64,000 nucleotides of DNA from Arthrobacter_H rhombi (GTDB taxonomy: Bacteria > Actinomycetota > Actinomycetes > Actinomycetales > Micrococcaceae), in assembly GCF_039526245.1 (NCBI RefSeq), contig NZ_BAAAIV010000005.1:1-64000 (forward strand), given 5' to 3'. How positions within the stretch are numbered: the stretch's first letter is position 1; every line of letters begins with the position of its first letter. The notes beneath the pieces were generated by a model, which had not been told where the DNA came from, made no database searches, and was given only the letters and a program-made list of their open reading frames with translations. The position numbers were made by a program, and so were the translations under genes. Below, piece after piece: positions 33,689-44,032 of this stretch.

Positions 33689-33718
33689 TTGGGTCAATTT
33701 TTCATCACGGTCTAGACT
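33689..33718 (+). promoter_or_regulatory. Promoter of typA
   Basis: TTGGGT (33689-33694), an 18-base spacer, and TAGACT (33713-33718), 70 bases before the typA start. A good match to a housekeeping sigma promoter. Confidence 0.55.
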
Positions 33719-33788
33719 GGACTCTTGGGTCAGCCGTGGCCCCACGTCACCGACCCCAAAAAACACAACTTGAAGCGAGCCTTAACGC

Positions 33789-35711
33789 ATGTCAGATCTT
33801 TCCCCGGAAACCACTAGCGCAACGCGCAAAGATCTTCGCAACGTCGCCATCGTCGCCCACGTCGACCACGGAAAGACCACGTTGGTCGATGCCATGCTGT
33901 CGCAGACCGGCGCATTCTCGGCGCACGGCGACACCGAAGAGCGCGTCATGGACTCCGGCGAACTCGAACGCGAAAAGGGCATCACCATCCTGGCCAAGAA
34001 CACCACGGTGTTCTACTCGGGCCCCGCGGCCAACGGCCACGATGTCACCATCAACGTCATCGACACCCCCGGTCACGCCGACTTCGGTGGCGAGGTCGAG
34101 CGCGGCCTGTCCATGGTCGACGGTGTCGTGCTCCTGGTCGATGCGTCCGAGGGCCCGCTGCCCCAGACCCGCTTCGTGCTGCGTAAGGCCCTGACGGCCA
34201 AGCTGCCGGTCATCCTCGTGGTCAACAAGACCGACCGCCCCGACGCCCGCATCGACGGCGTCGTGTCCGACTCGATGGACCTGCTGCTGGGCCTGGCCTC
34301 CGACCTTGCCGACGAGGTGCCGGACCTTGACCTGGATTCGGTGCTCAACGTGCCGGTCGTCTACGCGTCCGGCAAGGCAGGCCGCGCCTCGATGAACCAG
34401 CCCGGCGACGGGGAGCTCCCGGACAGCGAGGACCTCGAGCCGCTGTTCGCCACCATCATGACTCACGTCCCCGCTCCTGCCTACACCCCCAACGAGGTCC
34501 TGCAGGCCCATGTCACCAACCTTGACGCCTCGCCGTTCCTGGGCCGCCTGGCCCTGCTGCGCATCGTCAACGGAACCCTGCGCAAGGGCCAGCAGGTCGC
34601 CTGGGCGCGCCAGGACGGCGAGCTGAAGACCGTGAAGATCACCGAACTGCTGGCCACCAAGGGCCTCAGCCGCGTGCCCGCCGAAGAGGCCGGCCCGGGC
34701 GAGATCGTCGCCGTCGCCGGCATCGAGGACATCATGATCGGCGAGACGCTCACCGATCTGGAGAACCCGAAGCCGCTGCCGCTGATCACCGTGGACGACC
34801 CGGCGATCTCCATGACCATCGGCATCAACACCTCCCCGCTGGCCGGCAAGGTCAAGGGAGCCAAGGTCACCGCCCGCCAGGTCAAGGACCGTTTGGACAA
34901 GGAGCTCGTCGGCAACGTCTCGCTCAAGGTCCTTCCGACCGAGCGTCCCGACGCCTGGGAAGTCCAGGGCCGTGGCGAACTGGCACTGGCGATCCTCGTG
35001 GAGCAGATGCGCCGCGAGGGCTTCGAACTGACCGTCGGCAAGCCACAGGTCGTGACCCGCACCATCGACGGCAAGATCCACGAGCCGATGGAACTGATGA
35101 CCATCGACGTCCCCGAGGAATACCTCGGCAACGTCACCCAGCTGCTCGCCGCCCGCAAGGGGCGCATGGTCAACATGGCCAACCACGGCACCGGCTGGGT
35201 CCGCATGGAATTCACCGTTCCGGCCCGCGGCCTGATCGGCTTCCGCACCCGTTTCCTCACGGACACGCGCGGTGCCGGCATCGCCGCCTCCATCGCCGAC
35301 GGCTACGAGCCCTGGGCCGGCCCCATCGAGTACCGCACCAACGGCTCGATGATTGCCGACCGCTCCGGTGTGGTGACCCCGTTCGCGATGATCAACCTGC
35401 AGGAACGCGGCAGCTTCTTCGTCCAGCCGACCTCCGAGGTCTACGAGGGCATGATCGTCGGCGAGAACTCGCGCGCCGATGACATGGACGTGAACATCAC
35501 GAAGGAAAAGAAGCTCACCAACATGCGTGCGGCTTCCTCGGACTCCTTCGAGAACCTCACCCCGCCGCGTCAGCTCACCTTGGAGGAATCGCTCGAATTC
35601 GCCCGCGAGGACGAATGCGTCGAGGTGACCCCGGAAGCGATCCGCATCCGCAAGCTCATCCTCAACGCCAGTGAGCGTGGTAAGGCCGCCCGCTCCCGTG
35701 CCCGCGCCTAG
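33789..35711 (+). CDS. typA: Ribosome-associated GTPase TypA/BipA
   Basis: 640 residues. Translation-factor GTPase: G1 AHVDHGKTTL, G2 region REKGITI, G3 DTPGHADF, G4 NKTDRPDAR, then EF-G-like domains III and V and the BipA-specific C-terminal domain ending RIRKLILNASERGKAARSR. It binds 70S ribosomes and helps large-subunit assembly and growth under stress. ATG 33789 is chosen by family alignment. Confidence 0.95.
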   Translation: MSDLSPETTSATRKDLRNVAIVAHVDHGKTTLVDAMLSQTGAFSAHGDTEERVMDSGELEREKGITILAKNTTVFYSGPAANGHDVTINVIDTPGHADFGGEVERGLSMVDGVVLLVDASEGPLPQTRFVLRKALTAKLPVILVVNKTDRPDARIDGVVSDSMDLLLGLASDLADEVPDLDLDSVLNVPVVYASGKAGRASMNQPGDGELPDSEDLEPLFATIMTHVPAPAYTPNEVLQAHVTNLDASPFLGRLALLRIVNGTLRKGQQVAWARQDGELKTVKITELLATKGLSRVPAEEAGPGEIVAVAGIEDIMIGETLTDLENPKPLPLITVDDPAISMTIGINTSPLAGKVKGAKVTARQVKDRLDKELVGNVSLKVLPTERPDAWEVQGRGELALAILVEQMRREGFELTVGKPQVVTRTIDGKIHEPMELMTIDVPEEYLGNVTQLLAARKGRMVNMANHGTGWVRMEFTVPARGLIGFRTRFLTDTRGAGIAASIADGYEPWAGPIEYRTNGSMIADRSGVVTPFAMINLQERGSFFVQPTSEVYEGMIVGENSRADDMDVNITKEKKLTNMRAASSDSFENLTPPRQLTLEESLEFAREDECVEVTPEAIRIRKLILNASERGKAARSRARA

Positions 35712-36129
35712 CACCACCGGCAGCCGGGCCACCCGGCTGCTCCTCGGCACCCTCGTCGCGATCGTGACGGGGGTGCTGGCCGCTGTCTTCGGGACGATCA
35801 TGCAGGCGCAGATCCTGTACGTGGGGCAGACCCCGCTTCCCTGGGGAGCCGTCCTGGCCCTGGTGATGGCGGCTTCCCTGGCAGTGGTCGCCGGACTCTA
35901 TTCCGAGCGCGTCTGGGCGGCAGCGCTGTGCGGTGTGCTCACCTACGTGCTGGTTGCCTGGACGGGGCTCGATGTCCACAACCACCTGCTGATCGGCTGG
36001 TCGAACCGCGAGACGCTGCCCGGCCCCGCCCTGGCGGGGACGTTGTGGACCTACGGCATCGCCGTGTCCACCATCGTCGCCCTGATCGTCACCGCCGGCG
36101 GCCTGAGGTCCAGCGCCCGCAAGGCCTGA
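35698..36129 (+). CDS. Small integral membrane protein
   Basis: About 143 residues from GTG 35698 (GTG 35671 is an alternative), overlapping the typA 3' end. Four hydrophobic segments (LLLGTLVAIVTGVLAAVFG, WGAVLALVMAASLAVVAGLY, WAAALCGVLTYVLVAWTG, WTYGIAVSTIVALIVTAGG). It probably forms part of the typA transcript. Function unknown. Confidence 0.75.
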   Translation: MPAPSTTGSRATRLLLGTLVAIVTGVLAAVFGTIMQAQILYVGQTPLPWGAVLALVMAASLAVVAGLYSERVWAAALCGVLTYVLVAWTGLDVHNHLLIGWSNRETLPGPALAGTLWTYGIAVSTIVALIVTAGGLRSSARKA

Positions 36130-36182
36130 CCCGGATCCTCCGCAGGACCGGTCCCGGTCGGGCACCGGGCGCCGGAGGAGTG

Positions 36183-36677
36183 CTAGTTGGCCGACTGGTC
36201 CAGATGGTGGGCGACGAACAGAGATGTCGCCACGCCGTCGTCGTCCGAGGGGCGGAGTGCGTAATCGGAGATGACGTCCTTGATGCGCGAGAGCAACTCG
36301 CGCTGGTCGCTCTCCGTGAGCTTCAGCCCCACCCGCATCACCTGGATCTCGTCCGGTGCCAGGCCGTTGATTTCCTGCAGGAACGTCTCCAGCAGCACCG
36401 GCGCCGCATCGGGCAGCTTGGTGCCCCAGGACATGCGCGTGCTGCGATACGGCACTTCCTTGGCCCCTCGTTTGCCCCGCCGAGGCTCCTCCGCCTCCAG
36501 GAATCCGGTGCCCAGGAGCGTGCGGACATGATGCAACGACGTAGCTGGATTGATGTCCAGAAGGTCCGCAATTTCCTTGTTGGTCCGCGCTTTGTGGAGG
36601 CATAAGCGCATGATCCGGAGACGGATGGGCGAACTCAGCGCCCGCGCACGTGCTTGCAGCTCGTCATCTGATGCCAT
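36183..36677 (-). CDS. ArsR-type HTH transcriptional regulator
   Basis: 164 residues. The winged-helix core SPIRLRIMRLCLHKARTNKEIADLLDINPATSLHHVRTLLGTGFL is ArsR/HTH_20-like. The C-terminal half has no metal-binding cysteines, so it is not a classical metal sensor. It is divergent from the MFS exporter 62 bases away and probably controls it. Confidence 0.82.
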   Translation of the reverse strand: MASDDELQARARALSSPIRLRIMRLCLHKARTNKEIADLLDINPATSLHHVRTLLGTGFLEAEEPRRGKRGAKEVPYRSTRMSWGTKLPDAAPVLLETFLQEINGLAPDEIQVMRVGLKLTESDQRELLSRIKDVISDYALRPSDDDGVATSLFVAHHLDQSAN

Positions 36678-36739
36678 ATGTTCAGCATACGATAAATTTC
36701 GTTACTGATTGACTTCATCAAATCACATAGCAGGGTTTT
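36678..36739. promoter_or_regulatory. Shared divergent promoter region of ArsR-type regulator and MFS exporter
   Basis: A 62-base AT-rich spacer containing ACGATAAATTTCGT (imperfect dyad) near its middle, a candidate operator for the regulator. Confidence 0.4.
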
Positions 36740-38098
36740 ATGACCTCTTCTGGGCCACAGTCTCAATCGGCTCCAGACGGTACGCAACAGGTCGCTGGGG
36801 AGACCTTGCCGTCGCACCAAGTACTTCCTCCACCGCCTTCCGGACCGTTGCGCCGGAGCGGGAACTTCCTGGTCTTCTGGCTCGGCCAGACGCTCAGCCA
36901 ATTCGGCGCGCAGCTCGGCGCCGTCGCCATGCCGGTCCTCGCCGTGTCGCTGCTCCAGGCCACCGAATGGGAGGTCGGCGTCCTGAACGCCGCCAACACC
37001 ATCGCGTTCCTGGTCGTCGGGTTGCCGGTGGGTGCCTGGGTGGACCGCTTCTTCAAACGCCGCATCATGATCCGCGCCGACCTGGTCCGCATGGCAGCCA
37101 TGCTGGCCATCCCGCTGCTGTGGTACCAGGACCTGTTGCAGGTCTGGCACCTGTGGATCATCGCGGCCATCGTGGGCATCGCCAACGTCTTCTTCGATGT
37201 CTCCTACCAGTCCTACATCCCCTCGCTGGTCCACCGTGAGCAGATTTCCGAGGCCAACGCCAAACTGGAGACCACCGGGCAGATCTCCCGTCTGGCCGGC
37301 CCCGCGGCCGGTGGCGGACTGCTGGTCCTGGTGGCCGCCCCGGTCCTGTTCATCGGCCAGGCCATCGGCTACCTCGTCTCGGCACTGTGCCTGACCCGCG
37401 TCCGGGACGAGGAACGCCCGGCGGAGCGCCGCCCCGGGGTGGGGCTGGTCGAGGAGATCCGCGAGGGCCTGGCGTACGTGGTCAGGCATCCGCTCATCGG
37501 CCCGATCGCCGCGACCACCGGCATCATCAACTTCTTCAGCACCATCATCTTCACGCTGCTGCCCATCCTGGCCCTGCGGACGCTGAGCCTGAACACGGTG
37601 GAACTGGGCTTCATCTACTCCGCCGGCGCCATCGGCGGCCTCATTGCAGCATCGCTGACGCCGTGGGTGGCTTCCCAGCTGGGGGAGGGGCCCTCCCTCG
37701 TGGCGGGGACCCTGCTGACGGCCGGCGGCATGGCCGGATTCCCGCTGTCCATCCTGGCCGGGGGGCTGACGCCCTCGTTCGCGGTGCTGGCCGCCTCGAT
37801 GTTCGTCATGACCATCGGGGTGCTGCTCTACAACATCATCCAGGTCAGCATGCGCCAGAAGATCTGCCCGCCGCGCCTGCTCGGACGCATGAACGCCTCG
37901 ATCCGCTTCATCGTCTGGGGTGTCATGCCGGTGGCCTCGCTGCTGGCCGGTTTCCTCGGCACGGCGCTGGGCATCGACGCCGCCTTGTGGATCGGCGTCG
38001 CCGGCAGTCTGGCCGGTGTGGCCCCCTTGCTGCTCTCGCCGCTCTCCAGGATGCGCTCGCTGCCGCATGAGCAGGAGCACGACGGCGGCGCCGCCTAG
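36740..38098 (+). CDS. MFS transporter (MFS_3/enterobactin-exporter type)
   Basis: 452 residues with about 12 TM segments. Starts SGNFLVFWLGQTLSQFGAQLG, typical of the EntS/MFS_3 group; PVGAWVDRFFKRRIMIRADLVR is the MFS loop 2-3 motif. Usually drug or siderophore export. Divergent ArsR-type gene suggests control by a small ligand. Its stop overlaps the 3' end of the next reverse-strand gene. Confidence 0.85.
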   Translation: MTSSGPQSQSAPDGTQQVAGETLPSHQVLPPPPSGPLRRSGNFLVFWLGQTLSQFGAQLGAVAMPVLAVSLLQATEWEVGVLNAANTIAFLVVGLPVGAWVDRFFKRRIMIRADLVRMAAMLAIPLLWYQDLLQVWHLWIIAAIVGIANVFFDVSYQSYIPSLVHREQISEANAKLETTGQISRLAGPAAGGGLLVLVAAPVLFIGQAIGYLVSALCLTRVRDEERPAERRPGVGLVEEIREGLAYVVRHPLIGPIAATTGIINFFSTIIFTLLPILALRTLSLNTVELGFIYSAGAIGGLIAASLTPWVASQLGEGPSLVAGTLLTAGGMAGFPLSILAGGLTPSFAVLAASMFVMTIGVLLYNIIQVSMRQKICPPRLLGRMNASIRFIVWGVMPVASLLAGFLGTALGIDAALWIGVAGSLAGVAPLLLSPLSRMRSLPHEQEHDGGAA

Positions 38099-38370
38099 CG
38101 CTGTCGGGGTCCCCTCCGCTGCGGGGCCGGGGGCACGCGCTTGGCGTGTGTGACATCCCCGACCGCGACGGTGGCGGGCCCCGTCCGCGTCTGCAGGGTG
38201 AGCACCCCGTCATCCAGCGAGACGAAGGTGCCGATGACGTCGCTGAGGTGCGGGCCGCGCACCGCCGCGGCAGCACCGGCGTCGTGCCCGGTGGGGGCCA
38301 TGCCGGGGAGCCGGAAGCGGACCACGAGGCGCTCCCCGGGGTCCACGCTGGCGAAGAAGTCGGCTGACAT
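38095..38370 (-). CDS. Rv0428c-type SH3-like domain protein
   Basis: 91 residues. ERLVVRFRLPG..., LSDVIGTFVSLDDGVLTLQTRTGP and VAVGDVTHAKRVPP match the N-terminal SH3 domain of Rv0428c-like actinobacterial acetyltransferases, but the GNAT part is absent. ATG 38370 has GGGG before it. It may be a stand-alone domain. Confidence 0.65.
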   Translation of the reverse strand: MSADFFASVDPGERLVVRFRLPGMAPTGHDAGAAAAVRGPHLSDVIGTFVSLDDGVLTLQTRTGPATVAVGDVTHAKRVPPAPQRRGPRQR

Positions 38371-38502
38371 GACCCCATCGTAACCAGCCACACGGGCCGG
38401 TGGCTTCGGTCCCGGGGCGCAGCGGGACTAAGCTGGAAGCAGGCGGCGCCGTTGGGTGCCGCGAGGATTTGAGGCGAACAGCAAAGGAAGGCCCCGGGTA
38501 CC

Positions 38503-38826
38503 GTGACGTACATCATCGCGCAGCCGTGCGTAGACGTGAAGGACAAAGCCTGCGTTGAGGAATGCCCCGTCGACTGCATCTACGAGGGTGAACGCTCCCT
38601 CTACATCCACCCGGATGAATGCGTGGACTGCGGCGCCTGCGAACCGGTGTGCCCGGTGGAGGCGATCTACTACGAGGACGACACCCCGGAGGAGTGGGCC
38701 GAGTACTACAAGGCCAACGTCGAGTTCTTCGACGAGCTGGGCTCCCCGGGTGGCGCCGCGAAGATCGGCAACACGCACACCGACCACCCGATCATCTCCG
38801 TCCTGCCGCCGCAGGCCGGTGCCTGA
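38503..38826 (+). CDS. fdxA: Ferredoxin, 7Fe (3Fe-4S/4Fe-4S)
   Basis: 107 residues. The N-terminal VTYIIAQPCVDVKDKACVEECPVDCIYEG and the CVDCGACEPVCPVEAI motif ligate a 3Fe-4S and a 4Fe-4S cluster as in FdxA. It carries low-potential electrons in the cytoplasm. GTG start, preceded by AAGGAAGG. It is 15 bases before dapC, a pairing conserved in actinobacteria. Confidence 0.93.
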   Translation: MTYIIAQPCVDVKDKACVEECPVDCIYEGERSLYIHPDECVDCGACEPVCPVEAIYYEDDTPEEWAEYYKANVEFFDELGSPGGAAKIGNTHTDHPIISVLPPQAGA

Positions 38827-38841
38827 GCCGCGGCCGAGCGC

Positions 38842-39963
38842 ATGCTGATCCTTCCCGACTATCCGTGGGACGCCCTGGCCCCGTACCAGCAGCGTGCTGC
38901 CCAGCACCCGGACGGCGTGGTGAACCTGTCCATCGGCACCCCCGTGGACCCGACGCCTGAGCTGATCCGCGGCGCACTGGCCGCCGCGTCCGACGCCCCC
39001 GGCTACCCGACCACGCACGGCACCCCGGCACTGCGCCAGGCCATTGCCGACTGGTATGCACGACGGCGGAACACCACCGGGCTGGACCCGGCGCATGTCA
39101 TGCCCACCGTCGGCTCCAAGGAAATGGTCGCCTGGCTGCCCCTGCTGCTGGGCCTGGGCGCCGGCGACGTCGTCGTCCGCCCGCAGGTGGCCTACCCCAC
39201 CTACGACATCGGCGCGCAGCTCGCCGGCGCCACCGCGGTGGCAGCCGACGACCTGGACACCCTGGACCCCGCGGTGCGCGAGCGCGTGAAGCTCATCTGG
39301 GTGAACTCCCCGGGCAACCCCACGGGGATCGTGCGTGACGTCGACTCGCTGGCAGCACTGGTCGCAGATGCCCGCTCCCTCGGCGCCGTCGTCGCCTCCG
39401 ACGAGTGCTACGCGGAACTGGGCTGGGGCGCATGGGACGGCGTCCAGATCCCCGGCATCCTCGATGACCGGGTCTGCGGCGGGGACCACACCGGGCTGCT
39501 CTCGGTCTATTCGCTGTCCAAGCAATCCAACCTGGCCGGCTACCGGGCGGCCTTCGTCGCCGGTGCCCCGGACCTGATGCCCCACCTGGTCAATTCGCGC
39601 AAGCACGCCGGGATGATCGTGCCCTACCCGGTCCAGGAGGCCATGCGGGTCGCCCTGGGCGACGACGCGCACGTGGCCGAACAGAAGGACCGCTACCGGG
39701 CGCGCCGGGCGCTGCTGGTCCCCGCGCTGGAGGCCTTCGGGCTGCGGATCGACCACTCAGAGGCCGGACTGTACCTGTGGGCGAGCGCCGACGAGGACAC
39801 CTGGACCACGATCGGACGGCTCGCCGACCGGGGGATCGTCGCCGGACCGGGGACGTTCTACGGGGAAGCAGGCAACGGCTACGTGCGCGTTGCGCTGACC
39901 GCGACCGACGAACGGATCGCCGCGGCCGCCGACCGTTTGACCGGCGCCGCGCGGGCCACCTGA
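38842..39963 (+). CDS. dapC: Succinyldiaminopimelate transaminase
   Basis: 373 residues. Fold-type I PLP aminotransferase: SVYSLSKQSNLAGYR contains the Schiff-base lysine, NSPGNPTG and SDECYAELGW hold cofactor residues. It makes N-succinyl-LL-2,6-diaminopimelate from the 6-oxo compound using glutamate, in the lysine/DAP pathway with DapD and DapE, both encoded nearby. Adjacent to fdxA. Confidence 0.92.
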   Translation: MLILPDYPWDALAPYQQRAAQHPDGVVNLSIGTPVDPTPELIRGALAAASDAPGYPTTHGTPALRQAIADWYARRRNTTGLDPAHVMPTVGSKEMVAWLPLLLGLGAGDVVVRPQVAYPTYDIGAQLAGATAVAADDLDTLDPAVRERVKLIWVNSPGNPTGIVRDVDSLAALVADARSLGAVVASDECYAELGWGAWDGVQIPGILDDRVCGGDHTGLLSVYSLSKQSNLAGYRAAFVAGAPDLMPHLVNSRKHAGMIVPYPVQEAMRVALGDDAHVAEQKDRYRARRALLVPALEAFGLRIDHSEAGLYLWASADEDTWTTIGRLADRGIVAGPGTFYGEAGNGYVRVALTATDERIAAAADRLTGAARAT

Positions 39964-40004
39964 CGTCGTGCCAATTAGCGGAGCGGGGCCACGTGGCGGT
40001 AGCG

Positions 40005-40034
40005 TTGGCCCTGATTACTGCTTGTCTGTATAAC
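40005..40034 (+). promoter_or_regulatory. Promoter of gltA
   Basis: TTGGCC (40005-40010), 18 bases, TATAAC (40029-40034), with AAAGGAG before the start codon. A strong-looking housekeeping promoter. Confidence 0.55.
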
Positions 40035-40059
40035 TATGTACTCCGGTAAAGGAGAAACC

Positions 40060-41343
<1,284 letters not shown>

Positions 41344-41365
41344 CCCGAGGCGTTCACAGTGCACG

Positions 41366-41404
41366 ACGGCGGCTGCCACCCTGCGGGGTGGCGGTCGCCG
41401 TTTT
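41366..41404. terminator. Intrinsic terminator after gltA
   Basis: GACGGCGGCTGCCACCC pairs imperfectly with GGGGTGGCGGTCGCCG over TGC, followed by TTTT. Confidence 0.75.
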
Positions 41405-41473
41405 GGTGGGATGCTACCGGGAACCGGCTGACGGGCCTATTCTGAAAGGGGTTACCGGACAAAGGACGACCAC

Positions 41474-42079
41474 ATGTACGAATTCCGTGGCGAGGGGTGG
41501 CAGGTTTCGGCGCACAGCCACGGGCAGATGCTGCTCGCACTGTATGTGCGCGATCTGGCCGGCATCGAGCATTCCGGGGCCCCGGAGATCTCCCCGTTGG
41601 CCCCACCGGTCAAACCCCGTGCCGCAGCGGAGGTCTCGGGCTATCGGACCGCCGAGTTGCGGCAGGAATGGCAGGACTGGTGGCACCGCATCGTGCGCGC
41701 GGACCCCACCGTGCAGGACACGTTCTCCCCGCCGGAGTTCCCCTACTTCGACGACTCGCCGACGCTGCAACGCATCCTGCGCGCCCACTACGGCGCGGCC
41801 CTGAGCTGGAGCCGTGAACGCCAGGCCGAATACACCCAGGTGAGCTCGGACCACCATGCCTCGGGTCGTCGAAGGCTGCTGGAGGAGATGATCACGGAGC
41901 GCGCCCTGGAACTGGACCGGGCCCCGCACTCGATGCACCTGAAGCTGGTGGAGCTGCCACTGTCCCAGCAGCGTGCCTGGTTCGTGGACCCCGATACGGT
42001 GATCCTCAGCCAGGACCTTCCCCGCGATGCCGAGCTCTACCGCAGCTTCCTGGAACCGGTGATCCGCTTCCTGCTCTGA
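41474..42079 (+). CDS. Hypothetical protein (201 aa)
   Basis: 201 residues, soluble, no signal or membrane segment. It contains EFRGEGWQVSAHSHGQMLLAL and SSDHHASGRRRLLEEMITERALELDRAPHSMHLKLVELPL. It looks like a conserved Micrococcaceae protein; no domain recognised. Confidence 0.7.
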   Translation: MYEFRGEGWQVSAHSHGQMLLALYVRDLAGIEHSGAPEISPLAPPVKPRAAAEVSGYRTAELRQEWQDWWHRIVRADPTVQDTFSPPEFPYFDDSPTLQRILRAHYGAALSWSRERQAEYTQVSSDHHASGRRRLLEEMITERALELDRAPHSMHLKLVELPLSQQRAWFVDPDTVILSQDLPRDAELYRSFLEPVIRFLL

Positions 42080-42105
42080 TGCCCGGCGGGCTCGGCTGCC
42101 GGGCG

Positions 42106-43029
42106 TTACTGGGCGGAGTCGGCGAAGGTGATGACCACCCGCGAGGACTTCGTGGAGGCGGGAACCCATTGGTGTTCCGCACGGTTCCACAACAACCCGG
42201 AGTAGCTCACGGAGACGATCTGCCGTGCCGAGGCGTTCGCCACGGCCCACTGGGCGACGGACCAGCCGCGCTGGCCCGTGGCATTGACGGTCAGGCTGTG
42301 GGTGCCCGTCGTCACCGGCAAGGTGCCGTAGGCGGCGGTGAGCTGGTTCGCGGTTTCGGCGGGATCCCCGGCGGCTGTGGGGCGTCGCAGGATGCAGTTC
42401 AATGCTGCGGGGGAGTAGCCGGTCAGTGCGGAGGCGTAGGCGCGGCCCTCGGGCTCGTGGTCGGCGTAGGCCTCCGGGAAGGCGCTGCGCTGGACCTTTT
42501 GTGCCGCTTCGGTGATCGGCATCGAGCGGTAGTCGAAACTCTCGAGTTCCTGGTAGAACCGGTTCGCCGCGTACAGCGGATCCATGATCTGCGCCTGCGT
42601 GCCCCACCCTTGCGAGGGACGCTGCTGGAAGAGCCCGCGCGAATCCGGTCCCGCCTGGTCTCCGTAATCGATGTTGCGCAGCTTGGATTCCTGGACTGCT
42701 GTGGAGATGCCGATCGTCGCCGCCCGCGCCGGCATGCCCCGCCGTACGGCCACGGCGGCGATCAGTGCGGCATTGGCGGCCTGATCGGGATCGAGCTGGT
42801 GCTGGTCCGGTCCCACGACTGCGGTGCAACGTTCACGGACCAGCGTCTGCTCCTGGTTCAGGAAATGGGAGGCCGCGTAGACCCCGCCGGAGACGACCCC
42901 GGCACCGAGCACGATGGCCATGAAGGCGCGCAGCCCGCGATGGCGCCGGTGCAGCGGTCCGGCCGGTGCGTGTTCACCGGTGGAGTGGGTGGAGAGCGAG
43001 AAGACGCTGTCCCGCAGGTCAGTTGGCAT
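42106..43029 (-). CDS. Membrane-anchored hypothetical protein
   Basis: 307 residues. A single N-terminal TM (LRAFMAIVLGAGVVSGGVYAA) followed by an extracytoplasmic domain with AALIAAVAVRRGMPARAATIGISTAVQESKLRNIDYGD, RGLFQQRPSQGWG and MDPLYAANRFYQEL, which resembles a degenerate lysozyme/transglycosylase-like fold conserved in actinobacteria. Database entries sometimes call relatives 'heavy metal transporter', which I see no evidence for. It overlaps dapD by 11 bases. Confidence 0.75.
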   Translation of the reverse strand: MPTDLRDSVFSLSTHSTGEHAPAGPLHRRHRGLRAFMAIVLGAGVVSGGVYAASHFLNQEQTLVRERCTAVVGPDQHQLDPDQAANAALIAAVAVRRGMPARAATIGISTAVQESKLRNIDYGDQAGPDSRGLFQQRPSQGWGTQAQIMDPLYAANRFYQELESFDYRSMPITEAAQKVQRSAFPEAYADHEPEGRAYASALTGYSPAALNCILRRPTAAGDPAETANQLTAAYGTLPVTTGTHSLTVNATGQRGWSVAQWAVANASARQIVSVSYSGLLWNRAEHQWVPASTKSSRVVITFADSAQ

Positions 43030-43990
43030 GCAACGCAGAATTCAGTTCCACGGTTTGCCCTTCACGTGCCAGGGCCTCCACCGCTCCGGTGGTCGAATTG
43101 CGGCGGAAGAGCAGGTTCGGCACACCCGAGAGCTCCAGGGCCTTCACGCTCTGGCCCTCGACCTGCACCCGGGTACCCGCGGTGACGTAGAGGCCGGCCT
43201 CAACGACGCTGTCGTCGCCGATGGAGATGCCGACGCCTGAATTGGCGCCGAGGAGCACGCGTTCGCCGATGACGATCTTTTCCTTGCCGCCTCCGGACAG
43301 GGTCCCCATGATGGAGGCGCCGCCGCCGACGTCGGAGCCATTGCCCACCACGACGGAAGCGGACACACGGCCCTCGACCATGGACGAGCCCAGGGTGCCG
43401 GCGTTGAAATTCACGAAGCCCTCATGCATGACCGTCGTCCCCTCGGCCAGGTGTGCGCCCAGGCGGACACGGCCGGCATCGGCGATCCGCACGCCCTGCG
43501 GCAGCACGTAGTCGACCATGCGGGGGAACTTGTCCACTCCGTAGACGGTGACCTGGCCGCGGCGGCGCAGACGCAGGCGGATGCGTTCGAAGTCCTCCAC
43601 CGGGCAGGGCCCGAAGTTGGTCCACACCACGTTGGCCAGGAAACCGAAGATCCCCTCGAGGTTGATCGTGTTCGGGGCCGCCAGCCGGTGCGAGAGCAGG
43701 TGCAGGCGCAGCCACACGTCGGAGGTGTCGGCGGGGGCGACGTCGAGGTTGATTTCCAATTCGACGACCTGCTGGGTGGTTCCACGCTCGGCATCATCTG
43801 TGGCGGCTGCAGCCAGCTCGCCGGAGAGCTGGGGTGCCTCGTCCAGGGGAGCCAGCACCGGCGCCGGGAACCAGACATCCAGGACGGTGCCATCGGCGGC
43901 GATGGTGGCGAGGCCGGAGCCTGAGGCAATGCGTACCGGGGCGGCGGAGTCGGTTGTGGCAGGACTGGGCTGGGCCGAGGTGGAAGTCAT
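43019..43990 (-). CDS. dapD: Tetrahydrodipicolinate N-succinyltransferase (actinobacterial type)
   Basis: 323 residues. Left-handed beta-helix hexapeptide repeats (VRIADAGRVRLGAHLAEGTTV, GSDVGGGASIMGTLSGGGKEKI, GANSGVGISIGDDSVVEAGLY). It transfers succinyl from succinyl-CoA to tetrahydrodipicolinate. ATG 43990 is chosen over 44116 since the frame before it runs into the dapE start region. Divergent from dapE with a 42-base gap. Confidence 0.92.
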   Translation of the reverse strand: MTSTSAQPSPATTDSAAPVRIASGSGLATIAADGTVLDVWFPAPVLAPLDEAPQLSGELAAAATDDAERGTTQQVVELEINLDVAPADTSDVWLRLHLLSHRLAAPNTINLEGIFGFLANVVWTNFGPCPVEDFERIRLRLRRRGQVTVYGVDKFPRMVDYVLPQGVRIADAGRVRLGAHLAEGTTVMHEGFVNFNAGTLGSSMVEGRVSASVVVGNGSDVGGGASIMGTLSGGGKEKIVIGERVLLGANSGVGISIGDDSVVEAGLYVTAGTRVQVEGQSVKALELSGVPNLLFRRNSTTGAVEALAREGQTVELNSALHAN

Positions 43991-44032
43991 GCCTCCCATG
44001 GTAGCCGTGCCAGCAGGCGATAGGCTGGATCC

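Noticed and set aside
33792..35801. Long reverse-strand open frame over typA
   Set aside because: It is a codon-bias shadow of typA; low-complexity translation and no start signals.
36635..38080. Reverse-strand frame over the MFS gene
   Set aside because: Gln/Arg/Gly-rich shadow with no domain.
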